From Drosophila pseudoobscura (taxonomy: Eukaryota; Arthropoda; Insecta; Diptera; Drosophilidae): a stretch of DNA of 64,000 nucleotides. Below are positions 48,601-61,066 of this stretch, one piece after another (position 1 is the stretch's first letter; each line of letters begins with the position of its first letter). The stretch covers positions 25,482,001 through 25,546,000 of the forward strand of contig NC_046679.1 of the NCBI RefSeq assembly GCF_009870125.1, in the 5' to 3' direction. The position numbers and the translations under genes were made by a program. A model generated the notes under the pieces. The model saw only the letters and a program-made list of their open reading frames with translations, made no database searches and had not been told where the DNA came from.

Positions 48601-49859
48601 GCGAAGGACGCACAGCTCTGATTCACACCCATATCGCCGACAGATCGTCCAGATTCTGGATGCCCCTGCAACGCCCAGCAAAGCGCCTCCTGATGCCTCC
48701 CTTCGGCTGCTGTTTTGGGGGCTCTTGCGTAGTTAATTTGAATTTAGGAGCTCGAAATGGGGACCATTGGTTAAACTTGAATAATGAAAAGAAATTTGTA
48801 TATTTAATGAACTAATTTATATATAAATTGAGGAAAAGGCTTAGAAAATATCGTGAAACATGGCTCCTCCAGAGTTCTTCAGTATGATCTTCAACATTGT
48901 TATTCCTCCTCCTAGTCAAGTTCATATTTTTCATCACCAATTAGAGCTATTTTTTGCATGACCTAGAACGCGCTTTGGACTTTCTTTAACAATAATGCTC
49001 TCCAGGCTTATGCTCGAATTAGTAGGGAAGAGGTAGTCAGTATATCAAATACCGATATATTATGTATTCCATAATTATGATAAGCATGAAAATAAAGATC
49101 TTAAAAAAACGAGGATATACAACTTTATTATTTGAATATTCATTTTGTCATCCATTGGATAATTGGAAATTGGAAAATGTCCAAAATGTCCTATCTCTAA
49201 CGTATCTTTCGATATCCCATTGAAACGGATACTTGTTAGAAGAGAATATACCAAATTCTGCATTACCTAGTGGATACTATATGGGAATACACATATTCTT
49301 GATTCCCTGCCTAAGTTGGTGTGGATGGTTCACTGCCGAGCACAGCATAATGCCCAAGATATTCCTGAGACTTCGGTGGAATGAATGTTAGCGCTTCATT
49401 ATTGAACTAGTAATTAAAGTGCAGTTCTTTGAAAAACTTCAATATAAATGATCGAGGTATTTGATTTATACATTACATATTATTATTATGTTTAGCGCCG
49501 CTCAATACGATATATGTAGTTCAGATCTATTGTGTTTCTTGCTGACTGTGATTGTTAGTACAGTCTAAAAATATGGTCTTAGGGCTCCGCAAATCATACA
49601 TATTTAGGTACTTGAATATGTAGGTAATGTAGCATTTGATAAAAACCACTTCTTGAAGAATACAGAGATGCCACGATCGCAGTTCCTAGCGCCGTAAGCC
49701 TACTGCAGGTCATTAGAAACAAAAGGGAAATCATTTGGATTAAGTACTTTCGCATTGTTCCCCTGACGCTAATGAATGCAGCGGTTGTATTGCGGGCTTG
49801 CTTGGGTTGGGTTAGGTAGCGGCTTTAATGCGTAGGTGGTTTTAATGCCTGCCATAAAG
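42616..49859. other. Gene-free DNA upstream of huckebein
   Basis: No exon with codon character is seen in more than 7 kb. Short open frames near 44824-45700, 46432-46975 and 47461-48736 arise in GC-rich DNA and have no recognisable domains. TF-type sites seen include a TGAATGAA octamer (44635-44642), a TAATCC with CAGGTAA pair (about 47426-47441), and a (TC)n tract at 45470-45487. The region is expected to hold huckebein or neighbouring enhancers; individual elements cannot be delimited by eye. Confidence 0.45.
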
Positions 49860-50300
49860 AGCGGCCTGGAGAGGACATTTCATTCACGACTTGAAACGCG
49901 GCGGGCCGATGGATTCATATTCATTCATAAACTGGGATTGCCAAGATTCGGATGGGTGTTTATATGGGATCAGGTAGGTAGGTGCTATGGCGAAATGAGC
50001 TGAAGTGAGGGGTGGTGAGGCTGTAAAAGCTTATTTGCGTAGGTTGGCACTTAGTCTTGCAGCCGCCTTGGTTCGCTATGTGTACTGGGCCTTTCCCCGG
50101 GAGGTTCTTTAAGTAATGAGCGATGGAATTTCCACCCATTCGTCTCGGGGACCGAATCTCGCGGCCGAGGCGTCGGCGTCATAAACGGCAACCTACCTAG
50201 GACAATGCGGCACTCGTAAATGGCAGAAAGGAAGTTATAAAATAATTAAACACGGCCAACGCTACCGCTCGGCCAGTGCCAGCGATTTCATTCATAGAAA
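49860..50300. promoter_or_regulatory. Candidate huckebein terminal enhancer (Capicua and Zelda sites)
   Basis: Three perfect TTCATTCA octamers (reverse of TGAATGAA, the Capicua site) occur at 49879-49886, 49920-49927 and 50287-50294. A Zelda site CAGGTAG lies at 49971-49977 and a GGATTA Bicoid-type core at 49737-49742. The cluster lies about 3 kb upstream of hkb. Capicua represses tailless and huckebein in the embryo trunk through such sites, and Torso signalling relieves this at the poles. The sites are seen; enhancer activity is inferred. Confidence 0.55.
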
Positions 50301-52899
50301 GTCTGCAACCTGATGCCCGGTTCCCGGAGCCCGGAGCCGCCATCGCCATGCTTAATTAGAGCAAACAGATAGTTCAGATAAGCAATGGGCGTCACATTCA
50401 TATTTCGATTAATTAGGAAATTTTACACCCATACGCTAGCTGCTGACACACATGGAGAAGGTGCGGTTCTAGACGGCGACACGACGTGCTCGGGGAAACC
50501 ACATACTTCCTGGCTCGTACTCGTACTCGTATCCTAACCAAACTTTGGCTCAGAATTGAAACTTGGGAACACCTCGCACACCTCGACTGTTTGTCTTCCT
50601 CCTCGTCAGAGATTAGGCTCTGAGATCGATCGCCATGCGCATGCGCATATGCCAGTTGGATCGCAAGTCTCGTTTTAGCCAAGATTAACGTGCGACGGAC
50701 TCAATCCGCGATCAGATCAGATCAGGCTGAATACCCGTACATCCGGCTCTGCGGATAAGTACGCCAGGCTTTCGGTCCCCGCTTAGATAGTGGATCACTC
50801 CACGCGATGGACTAGGTGTGATCTTTATTGATCTCCATGATCAGGTATTGATCAGAGAGCGATTTGCCCTGCAAGCAGGCGATTAGACTAGAACGGGATA
50901 GTTAAAGGAGCCCCTTCAAAGTACTATGTACATATGTATGTATCTGCAAAACGGCGATGCCTTTCTTGATCCTTTCTGCGAGCAGCAAGCCGTCTAATAG
51001 AGCTCCTGCTGAAATTCATTGATATTGAAACCTCTTTGACAAATGTATTCAAGTCGAATACGTGCGAATCGAATGTCAAACTTCCACTCATTCTTTCCGT
51101 TTTAAAGAGTACAAGGCCGATGTCTCTTAGGATAATCCGAACAAGCGATACGTATCACAGCTATTTGATCAAAATACGTTTACCACCTCATTCAGTTGCC
51201 ATACAAATTATCGTTTGGAAGAACAAACTTAAAGGCTGTAGCTGGTTGTTGTAGATCAAGGCAGTCCATATCGGGTGACTATATCAAGCAACTGGTATGA
51301 ATCTTAGGCCTTGACCCTGAATTTAATTCCAAGGAATTGAACTGTTAAAATGTGTGTGTCTACAACTGATTAAGGATTAGATAGCACTATGATGGTCCTT
51401 TGGGGTGGACTTTATCTTACGTCCGTTTTAATTTCTTTTTTTTTTATATAAAAACGAGACGTAAATGAACAGACAATGAATCTATTTATACAACTGACTT
51501 TTGTGATTTTGAATTGGCCTCATCGGTTCAAAGTTAGCTAACACGAGTGTCCACATATGAATGTCCTCTACTGTACATACATATATACAATATAAATATG
51601 CGCACATTTCTTTAATTGTACAACCCAATGCATATTTCCGAGTCAAAGTAAATGCAATTTACATTTATGTATACAAAGATGTACTATGATCCGATTTCTG
51701 AACATCAGGATATGTCAGCTATACACACATGTGGCATGTCAAGGCTAAAGCCTATGCTTTCTACCTAAAAATGTCTTGAAAACGCATTTAGTTTTTCAAA
51801 AGTAATGCAATTATTATACATTTTATACAAGCCAGGAATCCGACAGGCTACATAATCAAATATTTTGTGCATTGTTCCAAATTATCCACCTTCAAAGACA
51901 AGAAAAATGTTTATATTTATTTACACTTTAAGTTTCGTGTACAGTCCCTTCTTGTATATCACCAACATCTCCATCGGTTATCTATCCATTGTGCGGTTTA
52001 TCCATTCCAATTAATCTAGTCACAGAATCCCGCCAGGGAAAACGCCCTCCGCCGGCAGTAAAGCTGCCCCTGTCGACCCCCCAGCCCGGTCATCCCCAAA
52101 TGATAAAGTTTAGGCAAACTGTACTGCTTTACATGCTCAAACCTCTTCTGCAGCCCTCGGTCTCAAGCCCCCAGGAAAATGCGCCGACTGGGCTCTTATG
52201 TACAGCTGTGCGCGTATCTGTGAATCCTTGGCCCTTGGCCCACACTTTGCATATTTGGGCGGAACAGCAACCCCTAGGAGCAAAGCACTTAATTCAATAA
52301 TAAATTGCCACCACAAGAGGCGGCGAATCACTCTCCGGAGTAGAGTCAGGAAGACCGCAGATAACCAAGTCACGAATTTAGCACAGTAACCGAAGGGGGG
52401 GAGAAACGGAAAACAGAACACAGAACACATACCAACTCAAGTCGAAGCCAAGCCCAGTCGTGCCTCACGGGGTTCGATGGGGAGGGGCTGTGGGTTTGCG
52501 GTGGGTAAGCGTAAAATTCATAATCGTGAATGCTTCACTTAAAGTTGCGCCCAAATCCGAAAGCCACCCCGCAGGGATTCGCGGAGCAAAAATAGATATA
52601 CGAGTGTGTTCCACAATGGGAATGGGAAGGGCAGGGGCACGCATTAAAAACGAAAGTCAAGGAAGCTGCCATTCCACGAGACGGCTTGAAAACTACGCAG
52701 GACTCTGCTCACTACGGTACATACATACGTTGTACATTATGTACTACGAGTATCCTGCATGACTGTGTGTGCGTGTACCGGCGCGCCGCGGAGCCCTGTG
52801 TCCGTGCGAGTGTGCGTGAGCGGCCATATTGTTGTGTTGGACGAAAACAACCCTGAAGCGTGCCTCTCGCTCACACAGAGGCAGACAGACAACAAATCG
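50301..52899. other. Gene-free DNA between the candidate enhancer and the hkb promoter
   Basis: No coding exon is seen. A CAT(GCGCATGCGCAT)ATG near-palindrome lies at about 50633-50646, and T-rich and AT-rich tracts occur around 51430-51660. Open frames at 51989-52430 have no recognisable domain. Confidence 0.45.
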
Positions 52900-53183
52900 A
52901 TGAATGAAGCGACTCTGTGTGCGTGTGTGCGTGTGTAGGTAGACCGCTAAGTAGGCCCGTGGGCAGAGCAGAGTCCTGGCTTGCTCAATGAACGGGAAAT
53001 CTCTTTAAATGGTGCGCCGCTCAGCCAGGAGAGCTCAGTTCGAGTTGAGATCTTGCAGCGCACACACATCTCCAGCTCCGGCCCCGTCCATTCCCAGAAA
53101 AAGTGTTCCCAACAAAAAAGTGCTCCCGTGAACCAGAGAACCAGAGAGAGATTCCTACTCCACCACAATCGCATCGCATTGAA
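52900..53183 (+). promoter_or_regulatory. huckebein promoter-proximal region and 5' UTR
   Basis: Capicua-type octamers TGAATGAA (52901-52908) and TCAATGAA (52985-52992) lie within 285 bp of the hkb ATG. No TATA box is obvious. The transcription start is probably within about 52950-53080, but I cannot place it exactly. Confidence 0.45.
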
Positions 53184-54137
53184 ATGTCGACTATTAACCT
53201 GCATCCCCCGCAAACGTACTCGCGCCTGTTCCGTCCCTGGGATACGCAGAGGCAGGCGCCCGCTCCACCGGCCAGGACGGTGAAGAACGAGCCCGAAACG
53301 GTCAACATCAAAACGGAGCTGCCCAGCAGCAGTTTCGGCCACGACAGCGACCGCGACTCCTCTTCCTCGTCAAACAGCAGCAGCAGCAGCAGTAGCAGCA
53401 AGTCCAGCTACGATGATGGATACACCCGCACCTCAACCCCCCTGCTGGATGTGACGCCACAGCCCGTCTTCCCACATCCCTCGTGCTCCTCCTCAGCCTC
53501 CCCGACAGTGACGCCATCCCAGCAGATGTCGCCGCAGCAGTCCCCCTTCATGCCCGCCGCCAGCGATCTGTACTACGCGGCTGCCGCAGCTGCAGCCGCT
53601 GCCGCCGCAAGCACTCCCGCCGGTGCCGCTGCTGCCGGCTTTGGCATGGATCCGTTCACGCTAGGTCTGATGGAGCAGGAGTACGCCCGCGTGATGGCCG
53701 AGGACGCCCAACTAAAGGCCCTGAACGCCCGCAAGCAGCGCCCAAAGAAGTTCAAGTGCCCGCACTGCGACGTGGCCTTCTCCAACAACGGCCAGCTCAA
53801 GGGACACATTCGCATCCATACCGGTAAGTCGAGCAGAAGTCCCCAGCATGTGGCACCCCGTACTCACACATCCTATTTCCGCTCCCTCCCTCCTCCAGGC
53901 GAACGCCCCTTCAAGTGCGACGTAGACACCTGCGGAAAGACCTTCACTCGCAACGAGGAGTTGACGCGCCACAAACGTATCCACACTGGACTGCGTCCGT
54001 ATCCGTGTAGCGCATGCGGAAAGAAGTTCGGTCGCCGGGACCACCTGAAGAAGCACATGAAGACGCATATGCCGCAGGAGCGCCAGCTGGGTCCGGCCAT
54101 CTTTGTGCCAATGTATCCATATCTCTATGGCTACTGA
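53184..54137 (+). CDS. hkb: Huckebein, terminal gap zinc-finger transcription factor
   Basis: Two exons, 53184-53823 and 53899-54137, with a 75-bp intron in phase 1 that splits the linker between fingers 1 and 2; 292 residues (D. melanogaster Hkb is 297). Near the N-terminus LFRPW is the Groucho-binding FRPW motif known for Huckebein. Poly-Ser (about residues 65-75) and poly-Ala (about 132-147) runs follow. Three C2H2 fingers of the Sp/Egr type occupy about residues 188-275 (FKCPHCDVAFSNNGQLKGHI, FKCDVDTCGKTFTRNEEL, YPCSACGKKFGRRDHLKKHM). Hkb is a nuclear repressor active at both embryo poles, downstream of Torso, setting the borders of endoderm and mesoderm. The upstream Capicua-type sites fit this control. 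The ATG at 53184 is the first in frame close to the conserved N-terminus; an in-frame ATG at 53103 would add 27 low-complexity residues. Confidence 0.96.
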   Translation: MSTINLHPPQTYSRLFRPWDTQRQAPAPPARTVKNEPETVNIKTELPSSSFGHDSDRDSSSSSNSSSSSSSSKSSYDDGYTRTSTPLLDVTPQPVFPHPSCSSSASPTVTPSQQMSPQQSPFMPAASDLYYAAAAAAAAAAASTPAGAAAAGFGMDPFTLGLMEQEYARVMAEDAQLKALNARKQRPKKFKCPHCDVAFSNNGQLKGHIRIHTGKSSRSPQHVAPRTHTSYFRSLPPPGERPFKCDVDTCGKTFTRNEELTRHKRIHTGLRPYPCSACGKKFGRRDHLKKHMKTHMPQERQLGPAIFVPMYPYLYGY

Positions 54138-56349
54138 ATAGACGGATGGAGATCCGATCCGAACCTCGCTCCAGCGATCTGTGAAGCGCTTGCACGCTTT
54201 AAAAACGCTACAAGGCCCATACGCATACGGCACATAGCCACCGATACCGATGCCAACGACAACGACAACTACAGCGACAAAAACAACGATAAACATATAC
54301 ATAGATAACCAATAACTCAATGCCGGCCAATACTCAATTTCCCATCTTGGATAGATCTACCTCAGCCGTACCTGGCGCAATCTAGCGCACTCACTAACCG
54401 CTAACAGACTCAGAGCCTCGGAGCCGAAACCCTCCGAGAGAGAGAGACAGAGAGAGAGAGAACCCGATGCCCTCGACGATATATGCAAATATTGAGATAT
54501 TTATTTTTTAACTCATATTTACACAACCAGCTACGTGACGAGTTTGGAGCGTAGCGTACGGAAAGAAAACCCAGCATTTGTGTAAATACCTCCTTAAGTG
54601 ATCCTTCCTCATATGCTAAGCGATTAAGAGATTAAAGAGATAGATAGATAGATAGATATACCTGTATACACACAATCTTTATTAGAGCTAAGCATATTTT
54701 TCACATTTTTATATGCTGAATACGGTTACTAGCAATATACGATTTATACCTACCTAGATATAGAGTCATAGTTAAATATTCAGAGTTGCATTATACGATT
54801 TATGTTTACACCATGAAATACAAATTTTGAAAATCACATTTTCCATCTTCCTTCTCTTCAATGCAATCTTCAATTCTACTGAGAGCTACAGACGATGAGA
54901 ACTTTCACCCAAAATTTCGCAGCTGAGAACGAATGGCATCCTTTCCGCCATTTTGTGTGCATATTAATGACTGTTTCAGTCACTTCCCGCTAACCAGATC
55001 ATTTAAAAATCCCCCATGTCATCCCGGCAACATCAAAGCGAAACCTGCTAATGCATTCATCCTCGCCACCAAAGGGTTTAAATGCACAAGTCATTTGGGC
55101 ATTTGGCAAAACCGGCAAAAATCCCATTCATTAAAGTGCGGAATAATCCATTAGGTCGGGCGGGGCCAGAACGGCTAAATATCCAGTCGCCTCCCACTCC
55201 CCGGTTAAATACAATCCGTTCATTGTACAAAGAGTGCGAATCAAAATGTCCTGATTTCGGATCGCAGAGCAATCATCTCACACAGTTTCCCACAGTCCCC
55301 CGCAGATCACATTCAGATCCCAGAGCAATTGTCCAACCGACTTGCCATTACTCACCTGACAGCTTGCGTCATTCATAAGGACAATGGAGTGGGCCACCTG
55401 AGCTATGAAACTGTGTGCAGCAGACCAGACACTCAGTCTGCAACAAGTCAAAAGGACACTTAGTCGTGTTTGTGGAATTTGTTATGCGAACAGGCGATCG
55501 ATCCATCGATCCCTGGTCACTAGCAATGTGACTTCCACGAGCGGACAAAAGACGAATTTCTGAAATTGGAACCGTAGCAGACCGGTGGGCAACAGCAACG
55601 AGTCTTAACCTTTTCCAGGACAATGGCAAATATGGTTGCTTGATAGGGGCGTGCAGTTCTCACAATTACCTGTGCCGTACCTGCCTGTCCTCCCAGATCC
55701 TGAGAAGATTTTCGTTGCTGGCAGACAGTGCGTCGTCGTCTTTATCGCACAAGTGGAACAATGATATCTACAATAATGTGTCCCTCCGATTCGAATAATT
55801 CGACTTCGGACCTTTGCAGCAGACACGACGTCTGCCCCTTGGGCACTTGGAAGAATACTTAAGATCCACGAATGTGCATTTGAAACAAGTTCAAACACAC
55901 ATTTCTCAACATAAAATCTATCTATCGCTCAGTACATTCAGTAATTTTTTAGGCATTGTTGCGTAATTGCCGGCAATTAATTAAGGAAGGGTATCGGGTG
56001 TGGGAATCATGCATGATATCCCTAATGATATATGTCGATCACATGTGACAAGTGTTGACTAATGCGACGACAGTTGAAAAATATGTCCAGAAAAGCAACA
56101 ATCTGTAAAATAAACAAAGATTCTTAGTCATTTCGACGTGCCCTGATGAAAACCACTTTCTTTCTGATCAAACATTTGCGCATCAGATGATTTTTGACAA
56201 CTCGTTCTTAAAAGAGAAAATATTTGTGGCTATACGAAAAATCTTAAAAATTGTATTCTATCTAGAAATGACCTACGGTATAAAGTTTAGCGCCGAAGGG
56301 TTTAGTACGTAGACACCTCCACACCGACCTTGTTGGCTTTTTGCCCTCC
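54138..56349. other. huckebein 3' UTR and gene-free flank
   Basis: The hkb 3' UTR probably runs to about 54800. GA-rich (54439-54462) and GATA-repeat (54641-54656) tracts are present. Beyond that, no exon with codon character is seen. Confidence 0.5.
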
Positions 56350-56620
56350 TTCTGTGGTATTTAGTTCCTTTAAAAGAATAACCATCGTTGATGATCTTGG
56401 TATTGTGTTAGACAGTAAGCTAAAGTTTGGCAAATAAAGCAAAAGGCGTGCTTGTGTTTATGCCGACCATTATGAAACGAATAGTATATTTCTTGTTCCT
56501 CCGATTTTAGAATTCGGCTCTTGAGTAGGGTGCTTTGAACGGCCATATAACCATTCTGCAATAAAAGATTTCCCTGTGCTGCAGCGTTTAAATACGTTTC
56601 ACAAGATTGATTCTAGGTTG
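56350..56620 (+). mobile_element. LINE reverse-transcriptase relic (Jockey/I-like)
   Basis: Plus-strand frames give KRITIVDDLGIVLDSKLKF (about 56369-56425), PPILEFGS (about 56497-56520) and PYNHSAIKDFPVLQRLNTF (about 56542-56600). They match, in order and spacing, the thumb region of non-LTR reverse transcriptases in Drosophila (xxLGVxxDxKLxF, VRPILEYGSVVW, PYxxxxIxxIExVQRxF). Frames change between the blocks, so it is a dead fragment. No ORF1 or poly-A tail is recognised. Confidence 0.6.
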
Positions 56621-57519
56621 TAGGCCTGGTAGAGTAGTTCTTGTAACCATTATTTAAATTTCCAATAGTCGCAACATTTTTTTAAAATTAAGAAACTATC
56701 TATCGACATCTATGAACAATAGTGGTTTGAAAAGATAAATGCATGCAATTTTTTGTCTGATAAGGTTTTCTGTAATATTTTATTTTTTAAGCATACCGAT
56801 ATACGCACTTGATCACACTATCTCTGATGTTAATGCTTGTAACTGTTGTACAACTTGAATGTTTTATTTTTTTCAATTTCTTATATATCGACTTGATTCA
56901 TTTTTTTAAACAATTATTTTGATAAGGACGATACCACTTTTTCCAGACATAATTGATTTCTAACAAATTAACCGGAATACGGGTATATGATTTCAATTTA
57001 GATTATACCTACATACATACCTTTGAAAAAGATAAATTAAAATTATGTATAGTATAGTCAACTAAGAAAAATTGTTGATTCTAGCAATCCATTCTGTTTA
57101 TAATACATTATTTTGTACGACTTAAGATCCATTTTAACCGGATCTCGAAAGATTTTGAAAGTCCGAAATTACGAATACCAAGGATACCAATACTAAATAT
57201 CCAAAAACATTACGCGGAAATATTTGGAAAGTATGTATATTAATATACAATATTTATATATCAATATCAATATCTAGGTGGACTACCGAGCTTGGCAGAT
57301 TGTACCAAAATTGTAAAGTTTAAGTTAACTTTTAAAGACACTAAGGTTTTTGGTGTTTTTGTAAAAGTCTTTAGTGAACTTTGGCGATGTGTATATATTT
57401 TATCTGAATATTTGAATATCTATCCGCGAGATCGTTTTTGCGATAATCGCGGAGGATCCTTTGTCGATCCTTTCGGAACCGGAGAAATCACAATGTAGCA
57501 AGGACCAAAGGAACAGTCA

Positions 57520-57790
57520 AGCAACCTAGGGTTGGGAGTCGGCTAATAACTATGTCGAAAGTATTTTGGGATTCACTGAAGATAAAATTGAAAACTGTAA
57601 AACGATGAACAAAGAATATTATTCAGTACTTTTGGACAGATTCGATATTTACTTGGAACAGAACCGTATTTGGCAAAGAAAAAAGAGCTGTTTCATAAAG
57701 AAAATGCATGCATATATAGGGTTATGAGTTACTACCTTGTTTAGCCTTTTTCCAACCGGAATAAAAGTGATCATCAATGAAAAAAATCAT
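57520..57790 (+). mobile_element. mariner-like DNA transposon relic
   Basis: Plus-strand frames give MSKVFWDSLKIK (about 57552-57587), then KTMNKEYYSVLLDRFDIYLE (about 57598-57657) and LFHKENACI (about 57689-57715). These correspond in order to the mariner transposase segments VMxxVFWDxxGI, KTINxEYYxxLLDRF and LFHQDNARxH. The second catalytic Asp of HQDN is replaced (HKEN) and the frame shifts between segments, so it is inactive. The N-terminal half and terminal repeats are not recognised. Confidence 0.65.
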
Positions 57791-60700
57791 ACATTTTGAA
57801 AGCTTCGGAAATATTAATTTGAAGTATTCGAAAATATTCGTTGGATACAAATAAAAGGTACCATTCAAGTTTATGTAAGACACATTTCTTGTGGAAGGAT
57901 TTCGTACGAACCAATAGTTCAACCAATAATATATATGTATATAATACATATTTCGCCTGTTGTAGACCCCAAACCTCGTCGAACTCTGAGCATGTTTCTA
58001 GCTACAGCCTCGAAGACTTCTTAGAAGATATAATTGAAACCTATGAGAGTAAAAATCAGAACAGATTGCACTGTAAAAGTGCGTAGCATCACATTGTTCC
58101 GCCAACAATATGAGACAGAAGAAAGAAGTTACTTCCTAACGTGAAAGTAGTTCGGCAATCAATAACCCACCGACGTCCCGGCACAATTGCCATGTAGGAG
58201 GCACTGGCCTATCTGCCATTCATGACCACAAAAAGGCCAAACAAGAGTCGTCGGGTGGTCCGTCCTCAGAAAATTTCGCAACGAGGTAATTGCCAGCGAC
58301 TACCAAAAAGTGGTCCTCTCTCTTGGACGCCTCTGGGGGGCCACCCAGAGTGCCCAGAGTGAGAAATTGAAATGTCTTTTGTGCCACTAATAGAGAAATA
58401 TACGAGCCATAATTTCGCAATGCAACAATAGCTGGGCCCAAGGCAATTGAATGAAGAGCAGTGCGAAAACGCAATGAAAAAACCGAGAGCAATGAAATGA
58501 GCATCGAGTGAACCAAATAAAAAATGGAGTCGACCGTCTTGGTGGGTAAATACTCGTGGTGTTGCTGAACGGGTCTGGCTGCTACCTTTCCCAGCGCCAG
58601 TTCTGGGCCAGGAGTCGGTGGCACTGTGCGGTGACTGTTTTCAACCCCTCGCCAGCAGCAACCCAACCCTCATCCCTTATTCACGCACACAGATAGAAGG
58701 GCAAAGGGAGAGTGAGAGGAGCGAGAGCGAGAGAGAGAGATAGTGATAACACACCCAGTGGTTGGCAGGGGGTAGTAGCCGGGGCTGACGTTTTATACAA
58801 AGTGTCAGAAGATCCATTTAATTGTGAAATTTATTGGCCAGCAGCAGCGACAGAGGCTGCAACAGAAACAACAGCCAGAACAGGAGACAGTTTGTCTGGC
58901 CCTCTTGTTGGCTTTCTTTCGGGCTATTCGTATAGTATGTTCTGCGGTTTCTGGAAATGCTATTATACATATCCATGTGTATGTAGAGAACGGGAATAGA
59001 GCGCACGACGATAAGGTCAGACCTGGCTATAAAAAAGTAAAGACAAATTCGTGTAAACAAACGGATTTACTTCGAAGATACTCGTACGGGCGTAAGGTGC
59101 CACAGTTGTTCGAGGAACGCCACGTACAAGCGTGGTGTGTGGTGTGGCTAGCATGTTGGTATTTCTATTCATAAATCCCCTCGCTCGATTATGAAACTTT
59201 CCAGTTAATTATATTTGTACAGGCTGGGTTGAGGACTCTTGGTGTTGCACAAGATTTCCAGTTTAGTTTATCATCCGATCCGGGCGGCTTTGTCGGTATT
59301 ACTCGTATTTTCCAAGGGTCGCCCGCAAATCCTAGGCGGAAAAGTGGGTATGGCCCGACACACGCTAAACGATGCCTTTATCTGCATAAACACTCTTAAT
59401 AAGTCGATTGTCCGCTTCCTAATCTTGCTCCGGACTCGGGACCTAATGAGCATCTCCTTCCATTATCTTTTCATGCAAATGCATGCAATTTCAGGTCTAA
59501 TCCTAACGCCGCGACTTGCATAATGTCTTCCTGTGTACACACAGGACTCAGGGAGAGTACGTCACATGGTTTGTCCAAGTCCTCACACATGGCATCGGTC
59601 GGCCTAAGCTGTTTGTCCATATAAACCACAGACACAGGACGCGGATCCGGGCCCAGGCACAGGCACATACGGTTTGCGATGGAAGGACAAGAAAATACTC
59701 TATCTAGTCAAGAATCTCAGCTTTCTAGCCCGATCTCCTGTGGGCAGTATACACATTCGCATACCCAGCCCGAACCTCAATCATCATTATTATGCAATTG
59801 CATTTACAATCAAACCGAAAACCAACCAAAACAAACTCAGGGCAGCGCCCAGCTGGAAGACAAGCCCAAAAGGCAAACAGTAGGTGGTGCCGGAAGTGCC
59901 GTACAATGCCAAAACGGACGGGCGACTTTTTGTGCAGTTTTCCCATCAACATGAACCCAACAAACTAATCAAAACTAATGATGACATAATTGGCTCGATC
60001 GTGTCGTAGAGAGAGAGCAGTCACAGCAACAGCAGCAACAGCCCCAGCAGAAGGTGCAGAGTCCTGTGCGGGTCATAGAATGGAATAGGAAGTGCCTGCC
60101 GCAGATCAACACAAAGCCACACAAATCGACCTTTGTCCCGGCAAGGAAACAGCCATCAGTCAGAGGCGTTCACAAAGACGAATACATATACGTTAAATAA
60201 AAAAGATAATTGATTTCTTTGCCAAATTCCATGCGATGACACCAAGATTTTGCTGCTCGCCGTGTGGTCTTGGTCTAGATCCTTTGATGCAATTAGCTGG
60301 AACCTACATATAATGGAGGGAAATATTGTGACATTTGGGAAAGGCGAAATTCTTAAGTAATTCATCAAAACGTAGCCACATGGACTGCTTTTCTTCATAT
60401 AATTGACTCTTTCTTCAGGGACTACCTTGCGGATGTTGCCCGCAACGTAGCGTGTGCTACTGCCAAGCAAGGCACATTTCCCCTGGGGGGTCGTTTTAAA
60501 AAGTAAGCAGTCAGCATTCTGATCTGATATATCAATTAGGAAAGAGCGAGCGTTGGTTTTGTATTTCTTAACAATGACTGTTGCTGTATTTGTATACACA
60601 TCAAAAATGCTTGGCTGCAAAAGAGCAGCATAATGTACATAAGTTTTTACATATGTATATACGTACAAGGTATCGAAAATAGAGTATGCAAAGGTCATTC

Positions 60701-61066
60701 GAGTATATAAAATGTATATAGTGTTTGTAGGTAGGTATGTAGGTGTGCTTGTAAAAGCATAAAGAGATATTCAAATGCTTTGTTCCGTCAAGTTTGTTCA
60801 TGCAATTGACTTCAGCCGGACGCTGAGGTATTTCAGCTTTCACGCGTGTTGGTATGTATAAATATTCGGTAAATATAGGTATATATATAAATATGTGCGT
60901 ATGCGGTATATGTTGGTGTAAGTATGTGTATGGGCCTTCTTCTTGGCAAGCAAAGGCGGTAAGGCACAAGCATTTGAGCCACTGAGATTACTTGGTGGTC
61001 GCTACTCTTCCCCATATTCGAGTAGATTATTTGAGGTCCATTTAGGATTGCTTCCTGCTGCCTTTC
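57791..61066. other. Gene-free DNA left of the clarin-like gene
   Basis: Short open frames (for example 58220-58666 minus, 60156-60698 minus) show no domain or splice support. A GA-rich tract lies at 58716-58740. The stretch at about 60600-61066 is TATG-repeat-rich and probably includes the 3' UTR of the minus-strand gene that follows. Confidence 0.45.

Noticed and set aside
53712-54320. A 202-codon minus-strand open frame over the hkb zinc fingers
   Set aside because: It is a shadow of hkb; the plus strand has three perfect C2H2 fingers.
60156-60698. A 180-codon minus-strand open frame as a gene
   Set aside because: It is AT-rich, with no domain and no splice signals placed sensibly; it is likely chance or 3' flank.
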